The position numbers and the translations under genes were made by a program. From Devosia naphthalenivorans (GTDB taxonomy: Bacteria > Pseudomonadota > Alphaproteobacteria > Rhizobiales > Devosiaceae): a stretch of DNA of 64,000 nt. This document shows, piece after piece, positions 59,333 through 64,000 of this stretch. The notes beneath the pieces were generated by a model, which made no database searches, was not told the DNA's origin, and worked only from the letters and a program-made list of their open reading frames with translations. The DNA lies in contig NZ_PYVW01000001.1 in the NCBI RefSeq assembly GCF_003056355.1, positions 248,001-312,000 of the forward strand, written 5' to 3'. How positions within the stretch are numbered: the stretch's first letter is position 1; each line of letters begins with the position of its first letter.

Positions 59333-59475
59333 AAAAAGCGCTTGGTCCTATGGGAACCAAGCGCAGACCTGAGAGTAGGTGGCGAATGGGGCTCGCGCAT
59401 CGGCTGGGGTCAACTTCAGCCTTACCGGGTTCAGGTTCGCACTGATTTAATCACGGCACCGCGCTCGAGCCAATG
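59333..59475 (-). ncRNA. Terminator-ended phage ncRNA candidate, C4-antisense-like
   Basis: Minus strand. The 3' end is a textbook intrinsic terminator (GCGCTTGGT / ACCAAGCGC, 59338-59364, then T5 at 59337-59333). Just 5' of it are GTGCGAACCTGAACCCGG, then GGTAAGGCTGAAGTTGACCC and a GGCTG/CAGCC hairpin (59402-59421). No reading frame of any length covers it. From memory the GTGCGAACC and GGTAAGGCTGAAGTTGAC blocks resemble the C4 antisense RNA of phages P1/P7 (regulators of an antirepressor). That match needs a covariance search. Confidence 0.5.
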
Positions 59476-59511
59476 GACCATGGTCTCATGATCTGAGCGT
59501 AGAAGCGCGGC

Positions 59512-59604
59512 TCATTTCAGGCGCGCGCCATCAGCGATGTTGAAGATTAGCCACGTGACTGCTGCTGCGGCAGCCGCCAAACCGAAAATATACAACTCGG
59601 GCAT
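59512..59604 (-). CDS. Tiny membrane peptide
   Basis: 30 residues from ATG 59604 with AGGA upstream: MPELYIFGLAAAAAAVTWLI, then a short polar tail. A single membrane helix, upstream of the ncRNA on the same strand. The 120 bases from it to the endolysin gene hold nothing clear apart from promoters that must exist there. Confidence 0.45.
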   Translation of the reverse strand: MPELYIFGLAAAAAAVTWLIFNIADGARLK

Positions 59605-59724
59605 TCTTTGTCCTCACTAAAGCGACCGGCTGCCTAATCCCAAGCATCGATCGTTAACCTCAACAAACACCTAACGCCCGAGCGAGCGCTTCCGTTCACC
59701 CCCCCACATCAACGGAGAATACCC

Positions 59725-60582
59725 ATGTCAAACCTCCGCGGTTTCGACCGCGCGTTGCCGCACGTGCTCGTCCATGAGGGCGGGAAAGTCGACCATCCAA
59801 AGGATCCGGGTGGCCGCACCAACAAGGGCGTGACGCAGCGCGTCTACAATGCCTGGCGCGGCAAGTCGCACCTGCCGATGCGTGACGTCTACCTGATCGA
59901 TGATCTGGAAGTCGCTGCCATCTACCGGTTCCAGTACTGGGAGGCAGTGATGGGTGACCGGCTGCCAGAGGGTGTTGGCTATGTCGTCTTTGATGGTGCG
60001 GTGAACTCCGGGCCCAAACAGTCCATCAAGTGGCTCCAGCGGGCTCTTGGCTCGCTCTACACCGGCAAGGTGGATGGCGTCATGGGCACGATCACCCTCG
60101 ATGCTGTTTCTGCCACCAACGACATGGACGAGCTGATCGCCCGCGTCATCGATCGGCGGGACGCGTTCCTTCGGGCGCTCAAGACCTGGCCGACCTTCGG
60201 CAAGGGATGGTCGCGCCGGATTGCCCAGGTCGAGCAGACCGGGCAGGCATGGGCCAGTGGTTCTGTTGGTTCGGAGCCAACCTTCGTGGGCGGGAATGAG
60301 AAGGCCAGCATCGAGGATGCCAAGGCGCCGCCACCGAAGGGCGCTGCTGATGGCGCCACGGGTGCTGGTGCGGGAGCCGGCGGCATTGCCGTGGTGCTGC
60401 AGCAGGCACAGGAGCAGCTGACGCCATACTCGGCGGCCGGGGGCTGGATCCAGAACCTGGTGGTGTTCCTGATCATCGCCGGTGCGCTGCTGGCCATCGG
60501 CGGTTTCGCCTTCCGCGCCTATGCCAAGCGCAAGCAGGCCAAGCTGGACGATGCGCTCGATCCAGATCCGGTGGCAGCATGA
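59725..60582 (+). CDS. Endolysin (glycoside hydrolase 108) with C-terminal membrane anchor
   Basis: 285 residues. HEGGKVDHPKDPGGRTNKGV with the key Glu18 is the GH108 (ZliS-type) lysozyme motif. A peptidoglycan-binding-3-type helical part (GPKQSIKWLQRALGSLYTGK) follows to about 170, then a Gly/Ala linker and a C-terminal hydrophobic helix (about 245-267, LVVFLIIAGALLAIGGFAF) with a basic tail. The C-terminal anchor is unusual for endolysins and may hold it at the membrane until triggering. Confidence 0.9.
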   Translation: MSNLRGFDRALPHVLVHEGGKVDHPKDPGGRTNKGVTQRVYNAWRGKSHLPMRDVYLIDDLEVAAIYRFQYWEAVMGDRLPEGVGYVVFDGAVNSGPKQSIKWLQRALGSLYTGKVDGVMGTITLDAVSATNDMDELIARVIDRRDAFLRALKTWPTFGKGWSRRIAQVEQTGQAWASGSVGSEPTFVGGNEKASIEDAKAPPPKGAADGATGAGAGAGGIAVVLQQAQEQLTPYSAAGGWIQNLVVFLIIAGALLAIGGFAFRAYAKRKQAKLDDALDPDPVAA

Positions 60583-60878
60583 TCGACTGGTTCCTGTTCG
60601 TGCTGCCCTGGTGGGTGAAGGTCGGGGCAGGGCTGATTGCCGCTGCCGTGATCCTTCGCCTGTTCGGGTGGAAAGCAACGGTCGCGGCGCTTGTCGCCGT
60701 GGCCACCCTTGGCGCCGTCAATCGCGGCCAGCAACAGGGCTGGGAAGCCCGTCTCAAGAAGGACAACCAAGATGCTCAACGGGCAATCGACAAGGCGCTT
60801 GCTGCGCGCCGCGCTGCTGATCAGCGCAATTCCAATGCTGGCGAGCTGCGCAAGCCGGACAAGTATAAGCGCGACTAG
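60579..60878 (+). CDS. i-spanin (Rz-like)
   Basis: 99 residues: N-terminal membrane helices (WWVKVGAGLIAAAVILRLF) and a charged coiled-coil (LKKDNQDAQRAIDKALAARR). With the embedded lipoprotein in the other frame it forms an inner/outer membrane spanin pair for the last step of lysis. ATGA overlap with the endolysin. Confidence 0.8.
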   Translation: MIDWFLFVLPWWVKVGAGLIAAAVILRLFGWKATVAALVAVATLGAVNRGQQQGWEARLKKDNQDAQRAIDKALAARRAADQRNSNAGELRKPDKYKRD

Positions 60879-60993
60879 CCGGGTGTTCTGTGAGGCCGCC
60901 CAGCCGATCACCTGGTCTGACGCTGATAGTGATCAGACGATCCGCGAGATCAAGGCGCACAACGCCTCCTATGACGCAGTGTGCAGCGGATGA
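60772..60993 (+). CDS. o-spanin (Rz1-like lipoprotein), nested in another frame
   Basis: 73 residues from ATG 60772 (AAGGA 8 bases upstream), starting inside the i-spanin gene in the +1 frame and running past its stop. Signal peptide RRLLRAALLISAIPM with lipobox LASC (mature Cys about 27). Outer-membrane partner of the i-spanin. Confidence 0.82.
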   Translation: MLNGQSTRRLLRAALLISAIPMLASCASRTSISATSRVFCEAAQPITWSDADSDQTIREIKAHNASYDAVCSG

Positions 60994-61421
60994 AGGCGAT
61001 CATCGAAGAGAGCGCCCTTCATCTGAGGCAGCGGTTCCGCCTCCGCGCTTTGGAGTGGCAAAACGCCTGCATCTCACTAGGGTTCGGGCTGATCGTTCTG
61101 GGCAATCCAGACCTGTTCGCTGGAGCCTCGTTTCGCGGCTTTATCGGCGGGGCGTCGTTCTGGGGCTGGGCAGTTCTCCTGATGGGCGTCGTCAATATCT
61201 CCGCCCTCATAATCAACGGCACGGTGCCCAAGCCCACGGCTGCGCTCCGTACCATCTCGGCAGTCCTCCAGGTGCTGCTCTTTCTTATGTTGACCATCGG
61301 CTTTGTCGCGTCTGGGACGGGCACCACGGGCATCGTCACCTACGGCGTGCTGGCGGTCTTCGGGTTCTTCGCCGCGTGCTGGGCTCTATTGGATGCGGTG
61401 GCCCCGGAATATGGACAATGA
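60990..61421 (+). CDS. Four-helix membrane protein, holin-like
   Basis: 143 residues from ATG 60990, overlapping the o-spanin stop. Four hydrophobic helices (around 30-48, 57-78, 90-108, 116-136). Located in the lysis cassette, so holin or antiholin is plausible; no named family. Confidence 0.62.
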   Translation: MKAIIEESALHLRQRFRLRALEWQNACISLGFGLIVLGNPDLFAGASFRGFIGGASFWGWAVLLMGVVNISALIINGTVPKPTAALRTISAVLQVLLFLMLTIGFVASGTGTTGIVTYGVLAVFGFFAACWALLDAVAPEYGQ

Positions 61422-61788
61422 ACAGCTTCAGGCGCTCTACCAGATCGGTGGGGCTGTCGGCATCGTAATAGGCGCCTCGATCTTCGGCATCCGGTGGGTT
61501 GTTATGACCGTGCGCGCGATGAAGGAAACCCCGCCGAAGACTGAGAAAACGACCATCATCACTGGCGATACCGTGGCAATGGATCGGCTAGCCAGCACTA
61601 TCGAAGCGAGCAGCATGATTCTCACCGAGAACAATGTGCTGCGTCGGGAGGAGCATGCCGATCGTGAGGCTATGCGCCGGGCGATCGAAGCCAATACCGA
61701 TGCCACAGAGCGGATCATTGCCGTTGTTCAGGATCTCCGGCCGGAGGTGCGGGAACTGACACGAGAAATCGTGCGGTCTGGGAAATGA
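61411..61788 (+). CDS. Single-helix membrane protein with cytoplasmic coiled coil, holin-like
   Basis: 125 residues from ATG 61411. One N-terminal membrane helix (GGAVGIVIGASIFGIRWVVM) and a long charged helix (NNVLRREEHADREAMRRAIE). Resembles class III-type holins or lysis-associated proteins. Overlaps its neighbours at both ends. Confidence 0.62.
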   Translation: MDNEQLQALYQIGGAVGIVIGASIFGIRWVVMTVRAMKETPPKTEKTTIITGDTVAMDRLASTIEASSMILTENNVLRREEHADREAMRRAIEANTDATERIIAVVQDLRPEVRELTREIVRSGK

Positions 61789-61979
61789 TCTGCCCGACCT
61801 GTTCTCGCATGCTCGAGCTATCCGTCGATCGCGCCGGCGGCAGATGGCTGGGCTTCAGTCGCTGCCTGCGCTGCACTCCAGAAGGCAACTGGACACCACA
61901 CGGGGAGGTAGAGGTAATCTGGAGCCCGCTGGGCACGCCGCCCGACAGCCTCCCAAACAACTCGCCACCCTCAAGCTGA
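61785..61979 (+). CDS. Small zinc-finger-like protein
   Basis: 64 residues, MICPTCSRM ... CLRCTPEGNW: two CxxC knuckles, then a Pro-rich end. ATGA overlap with the preceding gene; last gene of the lysis operon. Function unknown. Confidence 0.55.
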   Translation: MICPTCSRMLELSVDRAGGRWLGFSRCLRCTPEGNWTPHGEVEVIWSPLGTPPDSLPNNSPPSS

Positions 61980-62094
61980 TGTGGAGAGGCACGGCGGGCG
62001 AGCTATGCCTCTCCTGCCGTATTGCCTCCGGCGCAAAGAACGGCATGAACCATCAGGGTTGAATCGCACTTCACCGGCAACCTGCTCGTTCGGC

Positions 62095-62292
62095 CTAGCT
62101 CAAAGTGTCAGCATGGTACTTGGCAATGAGCGCTCGGCCGCTCTGCGTAATGTGGATCTTGGCAGGCGAGCCCATCACCAATCTATCAGCAAGCAGCAGC
62201 TGGAGGGTAGGGCTGCCATCAATCGCGTGCGGATTGCTGACCAGGCTCTTGAGGATGGCGATGGCTTCGGGCGTAAGTTCTTCGAGTTTCAT
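62095..62292 (-). CDS. Small winged-helix-like protein
   Basis: 65 residues, LTPEAIAILKSLVSNP, LQLLLADRLVMGS, KIHITQSGRALIAKYH: winged-helix-like layout. Solitary minus-strand gene after the lysis operon. Confidence 0.55.
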   Translation of the reverse strand: MKLEELTPEAIAILKSLVSNPHAIDGSPTLQLLLADRLVMGSPAKIHITQSGRALIAKYHADTLS

Positions 62293-62381
62293 GAGGGCTG
62301 AATAGGCCGAGTCTGACGCTTCGATCTAGTGTTCCCGGGGCGGGTCGTCAGGCTGTTAGCCCTCTGCAGTACCCAGCACGG

Positions 62382-62747
62382 TCAACTTAGGAATCTGCGC
62401 ACCATTTCTATAGCTGCATCGAGCGAAAAGGGCTTACGAAGCATATAGCTGCCCGGTACCCCTCTGGCTCCCCACTGCTCTGCACTATCGCCGCTGGCAT
62501 AGATCACGGGCAGTAGGGGGAGCAGTTCACGCGCCCTCTGTGCAATTGCCCAGCCGTCCGGGCCGCCTGGCAATCTGATGTCGGTGAGCAGCAGGTCGGG
62601 CAGGCGGTCGTTGCCTTCCAAATGCAACAACGCGTCTTCAGCACTGGTGACGGTGATCACTTCATAGCCAGCCTCTTCGAGCGCAATTTCGACAGGCAAA
62701 GCGAGAAGGAAATTGTCCTCTACGTAGAGTATGCGTGGCAAGTTCAA
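62382..62747 (-). CDS. Receiver-only response regulator
   Basis: 121 residues from TTG 62747, with GAGGGAG 7 bases upstream (an ATG 6 codons earlier is alternative). REC fold: RILYVEDNFLLALPVEI (acidic pocket Glu/Asp), phospho-acceptor Asp in LLLTDIRLPGG, Ser/Thr in YASGDS and Lys in LRKPF. No output domain and no kinase nearby. Such single-domain receivers occur as morons and may divert host signalling (inference). Confidence 0.85.
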   Translation of the reverse strand: MNLPRILYVEDNFLLALPVEIALEEAGYEVITVTSAEDALLHLEGNDRLPDLLLTDIRLPGGPDGWAIAQRARELLPLLPVIYASGDSAEQWGARGVPGSYMLRKPFSLDAAIEMVRRFLS

Positions 62748-62950
62748 TAAATGTCTCCCTCTCATCAGGAGCGGGAAAGCACAGCCACCAGCGTCGTTTC
62801 CATCACATCTGGCTATCGGCGATCAACTTTTGTACCGGAGGCGGCGGCTAGCCGACAAAACGAAAGGCTGCGGACCGGAAGGACCATGGCGGTTAAGATA
62901 GTCCGAAGACCCCGACTGTTGCAAGCGGGATACTGTGTGTCAGCACTTTG

Positions 62951-62991
62951 TCACCTCAGACTAGCTAGACCGTCCAAGTAGTCTGAGGTGA
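62951..62991 (+). promoter_or_regulatory. 13-bp perfect inverted repeat covering the ribosome site
   Basis: TCACCTCAGACTA (62951-62963) pairs with TAGTCTGAGGTGA (62979-62991), and the GAGG ribosome site of the next gene lies in the right arm, 8 bases before ATG 62997. The structure could hide the ribosome site in the message, or be a dyad operator in DNA. Confidence 0.6.
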
Positions 62992-62996
62992 GTGAT

Positions 62997-63254
62997 ATGA
63001 CCGAAACGGAAGCTGAAAAATGCCTTGCAGAATATAGAGCTCTGCTCAAGGCTTGGACCATGTGCGTTGTGGGGCTCAACCCCGGGGATTCAGACGTCAT
63101 CGGCCGCAAGCTAGATGCGGGCGAACCGCTTCTGCTGCGGATTGCAGACGAGTTTCCTGACAAAGCATATTCGGTCGACCTGCTGGTCAATGCTCGCAAG
63201 CGGACTTGGGCTGGGTTCGAAGACGAACGCGTACCACGCGCCCAGCGAGCTTGA
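62997..63254 (+). CDS. Small unknown protein
   Basis: 85 residues from ATG 62997. EAEKCLAEYRALLKAWTMCV then an alpha/beta body (LLLRIADEFPDKAYSVDLLV). Expression may be controlled by the hairpin over its ribosome site. No family recognised. Confidence 0.62.
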   Translation: MTETEAEKCLAEYRALLKAWTMCVVGLNPGDSDVIGRKLDAGEPLLLRIADEFPDKAYSVDLLVNARKRTWAGFEDERVPRAQRA

Positions 63255-63258
63255 TGAG

Positions 63259-63591
63259 CTAAGGTTGTAACCCCGGCGAAGGTGCTAGCTTCCCCCAACG
63301 GTCATCCCAAAGCTCGCGGTGTTGTAGCCAGAGAACAACCCGCTTGAAGTCATAGCGGGCGCAAAGCACCTCTGCCCGTTCGAGCGCTGCTTTGACGGGC
63401 ATCGGCCCCTCTAGCGCAGCCGAGACGGTTTCGCGGTTCCCACTCCAGTCCGGCCAAAAGACTATTGCGTCTCGCTGTCCGAAATGAAGGCCGGCAACTG
63501 TCAGAAGGCGAGTGTCGCTAGTCACTCCGACGGTAATCGCATCAGGCGCAATCTCGTCCTCGTCCTCCGTCCACTCGTAAATTCGCGTCAT
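63259..63591 (-). CDS. Small unknown protein
   Basis: 110 residues from ATG 63591 with GGGGA upstream (ATG 63606 also possible). Contains IYEWTEDEDEIAPDAITVGV and DFKRVVLWLQHRELWDDRWG. Stops 4 bases after the convergent neighbour. No domain recognised; moron or host gene. Confidence 0.6.
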   Translation of the reverse strand: MTRIYEWTEDEDEIAPDAITVGVTSDTRLLTVAGLHFGQRDAIVFWPDWSGNRETVSAALEGPMPVKAALERAEVLCARYDFKRVVLWLQHRELWDDRWGKLAPSPGLQP

Positions 63592-63814
63592 GACGTCCCC
63601 CATCATTCGGCGATGGTAGGCGTCGAAATTCAAGCCGGCTAGTCGCCAATCGGTCTGGGGACGCCGCACGGGAAGGTTGAGGTGATATGGCGACCGCTCG
63701 GCAAGCCGCCCAAGGGGTTGCCGCCTCTTCCCGCTGCCGACTTGGGGGACATTTAAGCAGGTTGCTCCTCAAATATCAGTCGCGTATGTGTCGAAGCAAA
63801 TTCTGAGGTAAAAC

Positions 63815-64000
63815 ATGCTGCCGATTTACTACATCAATCTCGCTTCGCGCCCGGACCGCCGCGAATATATGGATGGGCAACTGGCAAAGTTGGGATTGAG
63901 GGGTCAGCGGATCGAAGCGGTCTACGCCAAGCGATATATCGGCTGCAGATAAGGAACGATACTGCAACACTTCCAAGCCTAGCTACCTTCGTGAAAACGA
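63815..64000 (+). pseudogene. Glycosyltransferase family 25 gene, frameshifted and cut by window edge
   Basis: ATG 63815 begins MLPIYYINLASRPDRREYMD then GQLAKLG, the start of GT25 (LPS-type) glycosyltransferases. The frame stops at 63950-63952. One base off, the DNA reads SAADKERYCNTSKPSYLREN and stays open to the edge. A single extra base in the CGATATATCG stretch (63932-63941) would explain it. Either a disrupted gene, a slip site for phase variation, or a sequencing error. Phage-borne sugar transferases can change the host surface. Confidence 0.65.

Larger units (their letters stand above)
12589..64000. mobile_element. Temperate myophage prophage at tRNA-Val, right end not found in window
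   Basis: From the tRNA onwards nearly all genes are phage type: integrase, excisionase, repressor, Cro, replication, terminase, head, tail, lysis. I looked for a second copy of the tRNA 3' end (GGTTCGAGTCCGTCATCGCC) to the right and saw none, so the right attachment site probably lies beyond 64000. Genes after about 62095 are morons, or possibly host genes. The prophage is therefore at least 51 kb if the right end is outside the window. Confidence 0.85.

Noticed and set aside
59400..59446. TPP riboswitch, suggested by GAACCTGA on the minus strand
   Set aside because: The TPP CTGAGA and following P4/P5 elements are not in the right order, and no thiamine gene is nearby. A C4-like RNA fits better.
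1..64000. CRISPR arrays, insertion sequences, rRNA
   Set aside because: I saw no regularly spaced direct repeats, no transposase motifs and no rRNA segments anywhere in the window.

Overview
The window looks like the chromosome of an alphaproteobacterium of the order Hyphomicrobiales (Devosia-like by gene order and protein style; inferred, not proven). The left 12.6 kb carries the clpP-clpX-lon-hupB proteostasis block typical of alphaproteobacteria and ends in a tRNA-Val(UAC) gene. Almost everything to the right is one large temperate phage integrated at that tRNA. It is more than 51 kb long, and its far end is not recognisable inside the window.

Host part (1-12588): a cytochrome P450 cut by the window edge, a DGPF/YCII protein, a small unknown gene, a long palindromic intergenic repeat, clpP and clpX. 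Then come two divergent citrate-synthase-family genes (one with an N-terminal helix-turn-helix), a convergent arginase, lon behind a good heat-shock promoter candidate, a Tet-type MFS exporter, hupB and tRNA-Val.

Prophage early and control part (12641-28255): the integrase/excisionase pair faces the tRNA. A leftward chain of at least a dozen small, mostly unknown genes overlapping by ATGA follows (19432 down to 14399). The switch is a LexA/CI-like self-cleaving repressor and a divergent Cro-like gene. An identical 15-bp operator sits in the Cro promoter (22541-22555) and in the promoter of the leftward chain (19477-19491). The rightward early operon encodes a LexA-type DNA-binding domain without a peptidase, a GapR-like nucleoid protein, a DNA methyltransferase, a DnaA domain IV-like protein, an HNH nuclease and an O-like replication protein whose gene contains iteron-like repeats.

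Prophage late part (28971-61979): the head module is lambda-like (terminase Nu1/A, portal B, gpW, ClpP-type protease with nested scaffold, decoration D, major capsid E). The tail is contractile and P2-like (V, W, J, I, large fibre proteins, sheath, tube, E/E' frameshift chaperone, tape measure, U, X, D). Lysis genes are a GH108 endolysin with a C-terminal membrane anchor, embedded Rz/Rz1 spanins and two holin-like membrane proteins. So this is a mosaic temperate myophage.

Cargo and unexplained parts: between the fibre genes and the sheath lie a serralysin-type metalloprotease with RTX motifs and a second large protein (47107-51052). Both are built on the same roughly 43-residue repeat, and they follow a mosaic junction marked by a second, diverged copy of the end of the preceding tail gene. 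Other morons are a CsbD stress protein, a receiver-only response regulator and several small unknown genes. A terminator-ended minus-strand RNA candidate lies before the endolysin, and a frameshifted glycosyltransferase family 25 gene runs off the right edge.
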